Of a stretch of DNA of 64,000 nt, positions 11,174 through 22,074 are shown piece by piece. Where the stretch lies: NCBI RefSeq assembly GCF_010993775.1, contig NZ_WOTO01000034.1, forward strand, positions 37,900-101,899, in the 5' to 3' direction. Numbering within the stretch: position 1 is the stretch's first letter; every line of letters starts with the position of its first letter. The DNA comes from Fodinicola feengrottensis (GTDB taxonomy: Bacteria; Actinomycetota; Actinomycetes; Mycobacteriales; HKI-0501). The notes below the pieces were generated by a model. The model worked only from the letters and a program-made list of their open reading frames with translations. It was not told the origin of the DNA and did no database searches. A program made the position numbers and the translations under genes.

Positions 11174-12117
11174 ACCAGCGAAAGCGCCACACCGTGGGAG
11201 TCGTCATCGCCGCGATGAACTCGGCGGAGTTCCTCGACCAGGCGCTCGGGTCGTTGGCCACCCAGACCCGGCCGGCCGACCAGATCGTGGTGGTCGACGA
11301 CTGTTCCGACGACGACACCGAAAAGCTGGCTCTGCGGTGGGCCACGGTGCTGCCGGTCACGGTTATCCGTACGCCCCAGCGGCTGGGAATCTGGGGTGGC
11401 CGGCGGACCGGCATCGCCGCACTGACCACCGATCTGGTCGCGCAGCTCGACGCCGACGACATGGTTCTGCCGCATCACCTGGAAATCCTGTCCGACGCGT
11501 ACGCGGAACGGCCGGGCCTGATCAGCCCGCGACCGCTCAGCTGGACCGGCTCCGGCCCGGCCAGCCCCGCCACGTACACGAAAGATCGCTTTCCGCTGCC
11601 GGGAGACCAGCTCGCCCAGTTGCTCGTCACCAACTACGTGCTCGTCGGCGCCCTCTACTCTCGCGATCTTTACCATCGGATAGGCGGATACCGACAGATC
11701 GCGCTCGGCGAGGACTGGGACCTCTGGGTGCGGCTGGTGGCCGGTGGTGCGCCGATCACCAAGGTGCCCGACCCCAGCTATCTCTATCGAGTCCGGCCAG
11801 GCAGCTACTCCACTCGGTTCGATCGGAACACCGCACAGACCGAAGTGTTGAGCAAATTCTTGGAAAGTTGTGCAGATCCGAACTACCGCCGAGTTGCCAA
11901 GTTGGCCATCATCCAACGACTGGGAACCGGTTACGATGGCGCCGACAGCGATCCCGACCTCGGCCGGATCGTTCGGACGGCGGACCGGATCGAGGTTTAC
12001 GACCGAGACGATCGGCGGCTGTTGGCCATGCACGGTCGCGAAATCGAGTACGTGTACGACGAAACGCTGCGCCGGGACACCTCGTCCTTGCGCGACATCC
12101 TGGGAGATGGCCGGTGA
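11170..12117 (+). CDS. Family 2 glycosyltransferase
   Basis: 315-residue GT-A protein. The N-terminal half shows the GT2 pattern VVIAAMNSAEFLDQAL, VVDDCSDD and the metal-binding LDADD. GEDWDLWVRL in the acceptor region carries the probable catalytic acid (ED). Natural-product glycosyltransferases are usually GT1, so a GT2 in an NRPS operon is less common. It presumably transfers the deoxysugar or another hexose to the peptide or a lipid intermediate (inference). Intact, with overlaps on both sides. Confidence 0.85.
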   Translation: MNQRKRHTVGVVIAAMNSAEFLDQALGSLATQTRPADQIVVVDDCSDDDTEKLALRWATVLPVTVIRTPQRLGIWGGRRTGIAALTTDLVAQLDADDMVLPHHLEILSDAYAERPGLISPRPLSWTGSGPASPATYTKDRFPLPGDQLAQLLVTNYVLVGALYSRDLYHRIGGYRQIALGEDWDLWVRLVAGGAPITKVPDPSYLYRVRPGSYSTRFDRNTAQTEVLSKFLESCADPNYRRVAKLAIIQRLGTGYDGADSDPDLGRIVRTADRIEVYDRDDRRLLAMHGREIEYVYDETLRRDTSSLRDILGDGR

Positions 12118-13325
12118 TCGTGACCTTCACCGGCATGCGGGCCACCGCGGCGCCGCTCAGCTGGGGACAGTCCATTGTGTACGACGCGCTGTTGCGGCGG
12201 ACCGCGGACGAGGACTACAACTACAACCTCACCCGAGTGGTGCCGGTGCCGGCTGGATGCACCTCCGACGACGTGGCCACGGCGGTGGCCGCGCTGGTCC
12301 GCCGGCACGACTCGCTGCACACCATCTTTCCCGGCCGGACCCAGGAAGTGATTGCTGCCGGCGAACTGGAGATCCGCGTCGGCCACGCGGATACCGCCAG
12401 CGCGGTCGAGAAGCTGGCCGCTGAGCCGTTCGATCCTGCCCACGACTGGGGAATCCGCGCCACCCTGGTGTGTTTTAACGGCCAGCCACGGGAAATCGTG
12501 CTGGGCCTGTCACATCTGGCGGTTGACGCCTGGGCGGCTGGCATGCTGACCGCGGAGTTACGCCGGCTGTTGCGGCGCCCGGACGTACGCTTACCGGCCG
12601 CATGGCAGCCGGCGGATCAGGCTCGACACGAACAAAGCGAGGCAGGCATCCGGCGCAGCGAACGCGGGCTGGAGTATTTGCGATCGGTAGCTGGCGGCGC
12701 GGCGCCCACCGGACCGCTTGAAAACGTGCCGAGTCTGCGACATGGCGAACTGCGTTCGCAGGTGGCTGAGGTAGCTGCGGCCCGTCTCGCCGAACGCTGT
12801 CGTACGTCCGATTCGACCGTCTATCTCGCCGCTTTCGCTCACCAGCAAGCGAAGATCGCCGACACAGACACCTGTTTCCTGAAAACCGTGGCATACAACC
12901 GGACAACCGACAACGAACGCGGCTGCGTGGCTCCTTTCGCGCTGGACGCGTTCGTGTCCGTATCAGTCGCCGGACCCGATGGCTTCGCGGGGCTGGTCAA
13001 GCGATCGTGGGCCGCGTCCATGCGGGCGTACCAACACGCCCAATGTGACCCGGCGGCTGCCCGGGAGCTGGTCGAGACCGCCGGGGTGAATCCGCCGGTG
13101 ATGTTCAACGATGCCCGCTCACCGGTCCGGCCGAGCCCGCCGCGCCAGCCAACCGGCACAACTTTTCGCTGGCTACCTGATTTTCGACCACCGGGCCTGC
13201 GGTGCTATCTCGCGATCGCCGACGACAGGGACGGCCAGACGCTGTCACTGCTGGCCGACCATCGGGCCGACGTCGTCCGGGATTTCCTTTATAGGATGGA
13301 AGAACTGCTGATGAGGGCGGCATGA
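12114..13325 (+). CDS. Free-standing condensation-like enzyme
   Basis: 403 residues; GTG start inside the upstream stop (GTGA). The opening LSWGQSIVYDALL matches the first motif of condensation domains. The active-site motif is SHLAVDA, so the second His of HHxxxDG and the Asp are kept while the first His and the Gly are replaced. Distantly related to NRPS condensation and acyltransferase (papA-like) folds. It has no attached carrier or adenylation domain and so works in trans, either forming an amide or ester between carrier-bound units or acylating a hydroxyl. Intact frame. Confidence 0.75.
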   Translation: MIVTFTGMRATAAPLSWGQSIVYDALLRRTADEDYNYNLTRVVPVPAGCTSDDVATAVAALVRRHDSLHTIFPGRTQEVIAAGELEIRVGHADTASAVEKLAAEPFDPAHDWGIRATLVCFNGQPREIVLGLSHLAVDAWAAGMLTAELRRLLRRPDVRLPAAWQPADQARHEQSEAGIRRSERGLEYLRSVAGGAAPTGPLENVPSLRHGELRSQVAEVAAARLAERCRTSDSTVYLAAFAHQQAKIADTDTCFLKTVAYNRTTDNERGCVAPFALDAFVSVSVAGPDGFAGLVKRSWAASMRAYQHAQCDPAAARELVETAGVNPPVMFNDARSPVRPSPPRQPTGTTFRWLPDFRPPGLRCYLAIADDRDGQTLSLLADHRADVVRDFLYRMEELLMRAA

Positions 13326-14587
13326 GGACCGAGACGCTCCAAGCCGTCGTCGACTTCGACCGGTGGTGGGCGCAGCGGCAGGTAACGCACGACTTCACCG
13401 TCCGGCGGATCCCGCTGAACGACTTGCGCGGCTGGCGGTTCGCGCCCGGCAGTGGCAACCTGTGCCACGACAGCGGGCGTTTCTTCACTGTCCGCGGGCT
13501 GCGGGTGACAGATCCCAGTGGTCCGGTGAAAAACTGGTCGCAGCCGATCATCGACCAGCCGGAGATCGGCATTCTGGGGATCCTGCTGAAGCGGATCGAT
13601 GGAGAACCGCATTGCCTCATGCAGGCGAAAATGGAGCCTGGGAACGTGAACATGCTCCAGCTCGCACCGACTGTGCAGGCCACCCACAGCAACTACACGG
13701 GAGTGCACGGCGGCGCGGACGTACGCTATCTGGAGTTCTTCCGTTCGCCACGGCCCGGCCGGGTGCTGGTGGACACCCTGCAGTCCGAACACGGCTCGTG
13801 GTTCTACCGCAAACGCAATCGAAACATCGTCGTCGAAATCACTGACGAGTTGGTTCCGACGCACGAGGATTTCCGCTGGATTCCGCTCACCGAGCTCGGC
13901 GGACTGCTGCGGCTCGACAACCTGGTGAACATGGACGCCCGTACGGTGTTGGCGTGCCTTGCGGCGGCCGGCGCACCGCACCCGGACACCGAACTGCTGA
14001 GCTGGATCACCGAGGCGAAATCCCGGCATCCGCAGGCCAGTGAGCTGATCGATCTGGCCGATGTCCGGGACTGGTACCGATATCCGCGAGATCGCCCGGA
14101 CCGACCGCCGGCATTTCAGCGTACTGGCGGTGTCCGTGCGGGCCGGCACCCGGGAAGTCACCCATTGGACCCAGCCGCTCTTCCGGCCGCACGGGCAGGG
14201 GGTGGCGGCTTTCCTGTCACGGCGCCGTAACGGCATCGCCGAGGTTCTCGTGCGGGCCCGAGCCGAGGGTGGCCTGCGCAACGGCGTGGAACTGGGGCCA
14301 ACCGTCCAATGTGTACCCAACAGCTATGCCGATCTGCCGGCGCCGCCGTATTTTGACCTCGTGCTCACCGGGCGGGCCCGTTATGACACGGTGCTTTCCG
14401 AGGAAGGAGGCCGATTCTATCGCGCTCAGACTCGCTATCGGGTGGTCGATGCACCGCCCGACCTCCCGCCCCCCCACCACCGGACTACCGGTGGCTCGCG
14501 GTCGATCGGCTGACCGGATTGTTGCGGCACCCACATTATGTGAATGTGCAAGCCCGAACCCTGGTGGCGGGGTTGAACCTGTGCTGA
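13322..14587 (+). CDS. NDP-4-keto-6-deoxyhexose 2,3-dehydratase
   Basis: Two-repeat enzyme of the EvaA/TylX3-type 2,3-dehydratase family, about 420 residues after frame repair. Repeated signature: MQAKMEPGNVNMLQLAPTVQ with SNY in the first half, and VRARAEGGLRNGVELGPTVQ with NSY in the second. The family removes the C2 hydroxyl of NDP-4-keto-6-deoxyglucose, giving a 3,4-diketo sugar for the 3-ketoreductase. Indels near 14090 and 14470 split it; the remaining frames join cleanly to RWLAVDRLTGLLRHPHYVN. Start and end overlap neighbours, so it is in the same operon. Confidence 0.85.
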
Positions 14588-15542
14588 GATTTGGCGTGCT
14601 GGGCTGCGCCTCGATCGCCCGCCGGCGGATGCTGCCGGCACTCGCCGACGCAGCCGGCATCGAGGTGACGGCGGTGGCCAGTCGGGATCTGCGTCGTGCG
14701 CAGGAAACCGCCGCGCCGTACGGCTGCGCGTCGGTCGAAGGCTACGACAACCTGCTGGCCCGCGATGATGTCGACGCCGTCTATCTCCCGCTGCCCACTG
14801 GACTTCACGCCGAGTGGATCGAAAAGGCGCTGCTCGCGGGAAAGCATGTGTTGTCCGAGAAGGCTTTGACCGTACGGCTGGAAGAAGCCCAGTCGCTGGT
14901 GGCATTGGCCCAAGCACACGGTCTGCTGCTGGTGGAGAATTTTGCTTTCCTGCACCACTCCCAGCATGCCGTCGTACGGGAAAGCCTCCCGAGAATCGGG
15001 GAGATCAGGGCTTTCAGCGCAGCCATGGGAATTCCGCCGTTGGAGCCCGAGAACCCCCGCTATCTGCCGGATCTTGGCGGCGGCGGGCGCTCCTGGACGT
15101 AGGCGTCTATCCGATCCGAGCCGCGCAGCTTTATCTCGGATCGGAACTGGAAGTCGTCGGCGCGGTGCTGCGACGAGACCCGGGCGCACGGGTCGACGTG
15201 GCCGGGAGTGTGCTGCTGACCACTTCTGCCGGAGTGACCGCGCAGCTAGACTTTGGTTTCATACATGCATACCGGACCGTCTGTTCGATCTGGGGAAGCC
15301 AGGGATCGCTGGAGTTGCGGCGACCATTCACGCCGCCAGATGATTATCCGCCGGTCCTGCGAATGGAGGTCGCCGGCGAGGTGACCGAGCGGGTGCTCCC
15401 GGCGGACCGGCAGTTCGTCAAGGCCGCCGAGGCCTTCGCCGCGGCGATCGCCGCCGGCACCGACGGCGCGCAAATCCTGCGCCAGGCGGCCCTGGTCGAG
15501 GCGGTTCGGTCCAGCGCCCGCTGGGTGGATGCCCTCCACTAG
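14581..15542 (+). CDS. NDP-hexose 3-ketoreductase (Gfo/Idh/MocA family)
   Basis: About 320 residues. N-terminal Rossmann fold (FGVLGCASIARR), then SEKALTVRLEEA, the family's catalytic Lys region (usually EKP), then a C-terminal alpha/beta domain. In deoxysugar pathways (KijD10 type) this family reduces the C3 ketone produced by a 2,3-dehydratase, and the two genes overlap here by seven bases. One indel near 15085 breaks the frame (GGGGRSW to ALLDVGVYPI). The stop codon is the TAG that forms the left tip of the downstream inverted-repeat element, so that element may have landed exactly at the gene end. Confidence 0.85.
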
Positions 15543-15723
15543 TAGCGTGGCGTTTCTAAGTTTGGCGATATTTGTTGGCGTGAATCTTCTCAAGTTTCAC
15601 AGCAGTCACAGGAGCAACCGCACAGTCCGTCTGATGGGTTCACCACCCAACAATCGGAGCGCCGTCGCTGGGGCGAGCCACTCCAACACCAGCGGCCTCA
15701 AAATATCAGCGCCACGCTACTGG
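15539..15723. repeat. Short inverted-repeat element (MITE-like)
   Basis: 185 bases flanked by CTAGTAGCGTGGCG and its near-perfect inverse CGCCACGCTACTGG. No coding potential. The ends resemble the larger element's right end at 18272-18283, so this may be a non-autonomous derivative or a fragment of it. Confidence 0.5.
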
Positions 15724-15737
15724 GTCATTGCGTCTGA

Positions 15738-16764
15738 GAGACTGTTGGGTATGTGACTGGTTACGCTGCGAATTTGGTCTCTATGGTGAGTCGTCGGGCT
15801 GCTTCGCGTTCGGTGGCGTTGGGCCAGCGGATGGTCTGGCCGGACAGCCGATTGGCCATGAGCTGAATCATCGCCAGTTTGATCATGGTTTCGGAATTGC
15901 TGGTGAGGCGTTCATAGTCTCGGGCCAGGCGGCGGTTGCGGATCAGCCAGCCAAAGGTGCGCTCGACGACCCATCTCCGCGGTAATACTTGGAAGCCTTT
16001 GACGTCATCGTTACGTTTCACGATTTGTAACAGCAGGCCGAGTCTTTCCTGTGCCCAGGCCACCATGCTGTTGTCGATCGAGTGCGTATATCCGCCGTCA
16101 GCCCACACCAGGGCGATCGAAGGAAATCGGGAGGCCCCATATTGCAGAATCCGGCGTCCACCGGGGCGGTCCTGCACGGATGCGGCGGTGACTATCACGG
16201 TCAGCAGCAAACCCAGAGTATCGACAATGAGATGCCGTTTACGGCCGGTGGTTTTCTTGCCCATGTCGAACCCGCGGGCCTGCCCGCCCTCGCTGCTCTT
16301 GATCGACTGGGCGTCCAGAACGGCGGCTGACGGATTCGGGTCGCGACCGGCAGCGACCCGAATCTGATCGCGAAGCGCGTCGTGGACACGATCGAACGTC
16401 CCGTCCTTAGCCCAGGACCGATACCAGCGGTAGGCGGCGTCCCACGACATCAAGTCATGCGGGATCATCCGCCACTGACAACCCGAACGCCGCACAAAGA
16501 AGATCGCATCCAGCACCAACCATCACCATATTTCCTTACCATACCGCCCTTTTACTGATCACGGACCGGCATCAACGGCGCCAGCAGCAGCGCCCACCCC
16601 GCGATCGGACAAACTGGACGGATAACATGGACGTGGATCATACCCACCAGGCTGACAGTTGCACACAACGTGATCTTGGTGGGAATGATCTTTTTACCCG
16701 CCGACACGCCGATCATGATCAACATCACCACCGGACGTCACGACTCAGTTACCCCAACAGTCTC
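15738..16764 (-). mobile_element. IS5-family insertion sequence
   Basis: 1,027-base element with perfect 12-base terminal inverted repeats GAGACTGTTGGG / CCCAACAGTCTC. It is flanked on both sides by the trinucleotide TGA, a TNA target duplication typical of the IS427-like part of the IS5 family. The ends are intact; the transposase 5' portion is not. Confidence 0.85.
15761..16519 (-). pseudogene. IS5-family DDE transposase, N-terminus broken
   Basis: The 252-residue readable part covers the catalytic domain: VLDAQSIKSS (first Asp), VWADGGY (second Asp) and RRWVVERTFGWLIRNRR (Glu). The expected N-terminal helix-turn-helix is only found as pieces in other frames upstream (WALLLAPLMP), interrupted by a stop and frame changes. 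Either the copy is decayed or the assembly indels seen elsewhere also affect it. Some IS427-group elements use programmed frameshifting, but the break here is in the wrong place for a simple orfA/orfB junction. Confidence 0.75.
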
Positions 16765-16898
16765 TGAGGCCCAGCGCTCGCGCCCGCAAAGACTTGAACG
16801 CGCGCGCTCTATGTTTCGTTGGGGTTATTGTGAAAGTATCCAATTCCTGATCACCCGTACGCGACCAAACTGTCGGCGCCGGCGGTAGAATTAATGTC

Positions 16899-18145
16899 AT
16901 GGCCGCCGGCGACGAAGTCACCTCTCCAGAGCTCTGGAGGTGTGACCCGGATGAGCTAGGTGAGTTGCTGCAGGAGAAAGAAAAAAAAGCGGTCCGGCTG
17001 CTGCAGGTCGAGGTGCTGGACATTGTCGCGGCGATCCACCGGGGAAACGTCGGCAAGACGCTCGGGCACCGCAACACCCTGGGGATGCTGCAGGATCTCC
17101 TTCGACTGTCCCCCACAGAGGCGACCCGGCGCTACAAACGAGCCCTGAACCTGTGCCCCAGCCAAGCCCTCACCGGTGAAACGCTCGCGCCCACACTCAG
17201 TATCGCCAGTGAGGCGATGCGCCGCGGCGAACTCGCGGACTCCCAAATCGACACCATTGTTGGGGTCGTGACCAGGCTCCCGGCCAGGGTGACCATCAAA
17301 GACCGCGAAGAAGCCGAAGCGTCCCTGGTGGAACACGCGAAACGCTACACCGCACCAGGCCTAGCCAAAGTCGGCAGGCGCATCCACGATCACCTGGACC
17401 CCGACGGACCCGCGCCCTCCGAACACGAAAACCAGAAACCACGCCGCGAACTATCCCTCCACACCGGACGGGACGGGCGCCTCAACTTCACCGGCTCCTT
17501 CGACAGTGAAACCGGGACCCTCTTCAGCGAAATCCTCAGCCCGCTGGCCAAACCCCGGCCCGCTGAGAACGGGACCCCTGATCAGCGGTCAGTGTCCGAA
17601 CGCAACGGGGACGCGCTCGCGGAAGCCCTGAATCTGATCGCGGACTCCGGGAAACTCCCCACCCAGGGCGCCGAGCGACCGCATCTCACCATCACCATCA
17701 ACTGGGACATGCTCCGCGACCGCCTCGGAGTCGCTTACCCGCACAGTGGCGCACCTATTTCCCCAGAGGGCGTCCGGCGGCTCGCTTGTGACGCGGACAT
17801 TATCCCGATGGTGCTGGGCAGCGACAGCGTACCGCTGGATGTCGGACGCAACGAACGACTCATCACACCAGCCCTACGCAAAGCCCTTATAGCACGAGAC
17901 AAAGGCTGCGCCAGATGCGGCCGACCACCCCGCTGGACACGAGGGGGCACCACGTGCAGCACTGGGCCGATGGTGGGCATACTTGCCTTGACAATTGCGT
18001 GCTCCTGTGCGACCGCTGCCATCGCTTAGTGCACCACGGCGGCTGGGACGTACGCATCGTCGACGGAATCGTTGAATTCCTGCCGCCCGCGTACGTTGAC
18101 CGCGAACGAAGACCCATCCGCGGGATTAATCAACTCGCCGCATAG
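16899..18145 (+). CDS. DUF222/13E12-type HNH endonuclease
   Basis: About 415 residues. A helical DUF222 region (RLLQVEVLDIVAAIHRGNV; TLSIASEAMRRGELA) is followed by a C-terminal HNH zinc site: GCARCGRPPRW, then GHHVQHWADGG, then LLCDRCHRLVHHGG. One indel in a GGGGG run near 17945 moves the last 70 residues to another frame. The family is abundant and multicopy in actinobacteria. A TAGAATTAA-like -10 lies just upstream of the ATG, so the mRNA is nearly leaderless. The gene is the cargo of the inverted-repeat element at 15539-18283. Confidence 0.85.
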
Positions 18146-18156
18146 AAAACCCACCT

Positions 18157-18186
18157 GGCCGCCGGGCACTATCACGCCCGGCGGCC
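18157..18186 (+). terminator. Hairpin after the HNH gene
   Basis: Perfect 11-bp GC-rich stem GGCCGCCGGGC / GCCCGGCGGCC with an 8-base loop, 11 bases after the stop. No U tract, as is common for actinobacterial terminators. Confidence 0.55.
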
Positions 18187-18278
18187 CACAACTCTGCAGA
18201 CGAACCATCACCGATCGTCCTCAGCAGACCTGAACCCGAGAACCTCGGACAAGCAGCGCCAGATTTAGGAGCGACACG

Positions 18279-18611
18279 CTACTGGTGTCCCGCGCCTGAA
18301 GTCCGTTGAGGATATCGTGCGAGAGAGTTGAGGATCTCTTCGGCGCTCTTCTTCCAGACGAATGGCTTGGGATCCTCGTTCCAGATCTTGATCCATTCAC
18401 GGATGCCCTTTTCCAGCGTTTTCACGCTTTTGTGGACGCCTCGCTGCAGGAGTTCGGTGGTCAGGTAGGCGAACCAACGTTCTACTTGGTTGACCCAGGA
18501 CGATCCGGTCGGGATGAAGTGCGGGTGGAACCGGGGATGCACAGCGAGCCATTCGTGGATGGCAGGGGTCTTGTGAGTGGACAGGTTGTCGCAGACCAGG
18601 TGCACGTCTAG
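18279..18611 (-). pseudogene. IS630-family transposase, C-terminal remnant
   Basis: About 110 residues: LVCDNLSTHKTPAIHEWL (second Asp of the DDE triad), then HFIPTGSSWVNQVERWFAYL, which holds the catalytic Glu. The N-terminal two thirds are missing. The right side is cut at about 18611 by the IS256 fragment, and the left end runs into an inverted-repeat tip that supplies the TAG stop. Confidence 0.85.
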
Positions 18612-18964
18612 TCCGGCTCGAGGAACTTGACGAGAAATGGGGGAAACAGCATGGCGCGATGATCCGCCTGTGGCGCAACGCGTGGGAAGAATTCATCCCT
18701 TTCCTGGATTACGATGTCGAAATCAGGAAAGTCATCTGCTCCACGAACGCGATCGAGTCACTCAACGCTCGACACCGACGCGCGGTACGCGCACGCGGGC
18801 ACTTCCCAACCGAGCAGGCAGCCATGAAGTGCCTGTACCTTGTGACACACGACCTGGACCCCACCGGAACAGGCCGCGCCCGACGGACGATGCGCTGGAA
18901 GCCCGTGCTGAACGCCTTCGCCATCACATTCGGTAACCGCTGGCCGGCCGCCGAAACGTACTAA
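18611..18964 (+). pseudogene. IS256-family (mutator) transposase, C-terminal remnant
   Basis: About 117 residues from RLEELDEKWGKQHGAM through STNAIESLNARHRRAVRARG, with the catalytic Glu of the family in NAIESLN. Only the end of the gene remains; the 5' part was lost at the junction with the IS630 remnant. Confidence 0.85.
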
Positions 18965-19063
18965 CGCAAACGCCAGAAACACCGTTCGTGTTGCGGACCC
19001 AGACGTCCTGCCGAGCGCGGGAGTCTGCGGATGGAGGTTGTGGATGTTTGAGGCTGGTGTCTC

Positions 19064-22041
19064 TTACTCACTACTGGCTTGGTAGGACAGCAAATTCGCT
19101 ACCTCCGCGTCGGAGAGTTCGTCGACAGCGGCGGTGAGCAGCACCTCTACGTGAGCGGCGAAAGCGGTCAGCGTTGAGTAGTCGAAGACGGCGCGTACGG
19201 GCACGTCGATTTCCAGAGTGGCGCGCAGCCGGGAAATGACCCGAGTGGCCAAGAGCGAATGGCCGCCGAGGGCGAAAAAGTCGTCGGCGGCACCGACTCG
19301 TTCGACGCTGAGCACCTCGGTCCAGATTTCGGCGACCAACTGCTCGGCATCGGATTCCGGTTCACTCCACTGCACGGCGACCACAGCGGCCGGATCGGGC
19401 AGCGCTCGTATGTCCACCTTCCCATTGTTTGTCAGGGGAAGTTTTTCCAGTCGTACGAACAGATCGGGCACGAGGTAACTGGGCAGCGTACGAGCGAGGC
19501 CGGCCCGCATTGCCTGGTCCGTGGCTGTCCCGACGAGGTAGCCGACGAGCCGGTCCTGGTGAGCAACGACGACGGCCTGATCGACACCGGGCTCGGCCTC
19601 CAATGCGGCGCGCACCTCGGCCGGTTCGATCCGGTGACCGCGAACCTTCACCTGATCGTCGAGACGGCCGAGAAATTCCAGCTGGCCGTCTGGTCGCCAG
19701 CGGCAGCGATCCCCGGTCGCATACCAACGAATCCCTTCCGTTACTGGGAAATCCGGTTGGCCCAGATATCCCTGCGCCACCCCCGCGCCGCCAATGTGCA
19801 GTTCTCCAGACACCCCGGGTGGCGTCAGATTTCCGGCCGGATCCAGCACTTTGACCACGGTGTCGGCGATCGGGCAGCCAATAGGCGGACGTGCGGCGGC
19901 GTTCGGCACGAGATCGCATGCCGTGGCGATAATGGTCGCTTCGGTCGGACCGTACGTGTTTACCAGCCGGGTACGCGAACCCCACCGCGCAACCGCTTCC
20001 GCTGATGCTTGTTCGCCGCCGAGGATCACCAGCCGCAACCCGTCGGGCCAGCGGACAGCTTCCGGGCTGGCGACCAATTCATGCCAGTACGCGGTGGGCA
20101 GGTCGAGCACAGTGACCGCGCGGCCCTGGGCAGACCGCAGGAAATCCGGCAGTGCCGCGGACTCCGTGACCACCTCGACCCGCGCCCCAGCTACCAGTGC
20201 TGGGTAGATTTCCTCGGCGTGGGTGTCGAAACCCCAGGACGCGACCTGCGCGACGCAATCATCCGGAGTCAGCGCGTAGACGCCGGTCATCCAGGCCACC
20301 CTGGCTGCCAGTGCGCCATGCGACACCGCGACCGCTTTCGGGGTGCCAGTCGATCCGGACGTGTAAATCACGTACGCGAGCCACTCGGGCAGCACCTGCA
20401 CGGCAGTCATCGCTGGCGCGGTGGCGGAAGGGGAAACCCTGACCACACCCGGAAGTGGCTCGTCGGAGATGACGACCTCGACTCCACTTCCGACGATCAT
20501 CAGGTCTTTCCGGGCTGCCGGCAATGCGGGATCCAGAGCAAGGTAAGCAGCCCCAGCGAGCCAGGTGGCGAGCAAGGCGATCACACCATGGGGCGAGCGC
20601 GGCAAATGTACGCCAACAACGCTCCCCGGACCGACACCGGCTTCCCGCAGCGCGCCAGCCAGCTTTTCGGCGCGCGACAACAGTTCCGCGTACGTTAGGG
20701 ACCCCACCGCCACGGCGTCCGACGCCTTGATCAATAAAGGGACCACCGCGGGAACCGGTTGCCCAGGCCCGGTGCCCCAGGCGGACAACTTATCCAACTC
20801 ACCTGCGGCCAGGCATTCCAGCTCACCGATGCGAGCGTCAGGGCGTCGTACGATATCTCGCAGCAGGACCAAGAAACGTGCGGCTATGCCGGCCACTGTG
20901 GCTGCGTCGAAGACGTCGTCGCGGTAGCCAAAGGCGGCGCTGAGACCTCCGTCCGCCAGCGGAAACAACTGCAAGGTCAGATCCAGCATGCTCTGCCCGA
21001 AGCCGGTGCCGAACCACTCGAGTTCCAGGTCGCCGAACGAACTCAGCGCGAAACCGGTCTCCTCCGGCGAATTCAGAACCACCATGATTGTCTGGAACTG
21101 TGCGGCTAAAGGCACGTCCGGCCGGCCGAAGGTCCCTAATACATCGGACCGGGTTTTTCTCAACAGCCGGGAGAATTCCGGGTCACCAGAGAGGTCGCCC
21201 CGGAGCACCTGCAGCTGGGTGAAATACCCGACGATCGTCTCCCAGGCCAGCTCCGTACGCGAGGCCATCGGCGTGCCCACACAAATGTCGTGCTGGCCGG
21301 TGTGCCGGGACAACAGCAGCTGGTACGCACTGAGCAGGACCATAAAAAGCGAACAGCGTTCCCGTCGGGCCAACGCCACCAGGTCAGCAACCACATCGGC
21401 GGGCAGCGTGACGGTTTCGAAGCCACCGCTGGTAGACCGCTCGGCGGCGGGTGGCCGGTCCGTCGGCAACGCCAACTCTGTCGCGCCGATCGGCCGATCC
21501 CGCCAACGGGCCACCTCAGGCGCCGGATCGACGGCCCGCTGAGCAGTGACAAAATCGCGGTAGGTCGCCGAAAGCGGCGCAGCTCGCGACCCCGATACAG
21601 CTCAATCAACTCACTGTTGAGCAGGTTCAGCGACCACCCGTCGCCGATGATGTGGTGCAACACGACACTCAGTACGTGATCGCGTGGGCCGAGCCGTACC
21701 AGCAACAACCGGATCGGCGCGGCCGCGGCCAGCTCGAAAGCGCCGTTCGCCTCAGCCGACACCAGTTCCCGCGCGTGATTCTCGTCGCGGGCGTCCACCA
21801 TCCGCAGCGGAGCCGACCCAGGTGGGCTGAGCACAGCCACCGGACTGCCATCCACGTCCGGAAATCGCGTCCGCAACATTTCATGCCGCGTCACCAGCGC
21901 ATCGAGAGCATTCCGCAACGCGCCGACATCCAAAGAACCGCGCAGTCGCAGCGCCTCACACAGATTGTACGAGGCGTCACCGGGCTGTAACCGGTCGAGA
22001 AACCACAGTCGCTGCTGGCCGTACGACAGACGTTCCGTCAT
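19064..22041 (-). CDS. NRPS C-A-T module
   Basis: About 990 residues after repair of one frame break near 21500. The condensation domain starts at MTERLSYGQQRLWFLDRL and has HHIIGDGWS. The adenylation domain has YTSGSTGTPK, NTYGPTEAT and YATGDRCRW, and the carrier has FFALGGHSLLATR. No thioesterase follows, so the chain must pass to another protein. Pocket residues read D-T-E-D-I-G-T-I-I-K. The two acidic residues suggest a basic or amino-bearing side chain such as a lysine-type substrate, but this is weak. It is separated from the main operon by the mobile-element zone and points toward it. A TTG at 22077 is an alternative start. Confidence 0.85.
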
Positions 22042-22074
22042 TTCCGGATGATCTACCAGCGACGAAGGCCCTGA

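Larger units (their letters stand above)
15539..18283. mobile_element. Putative HNH-carrying element bounded by inverted repeats
   Basis: The left end (from 15541) and the inverted right end (from 18283) match at about 23 of 29 positions, both starting AGTAGCGTG. Between them lie a 13E12-type HNH gene and an IS5 copy that looks like a later insertion. Without the IS the element would be about 1.7 kb. DUF222-HNH genes are known as the repeat-borne REP13E12 family in mycobacteria, which supports mobility. The right end falls on an IS630 remnant. Boundaries are by eye. Confidence 0.5.
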
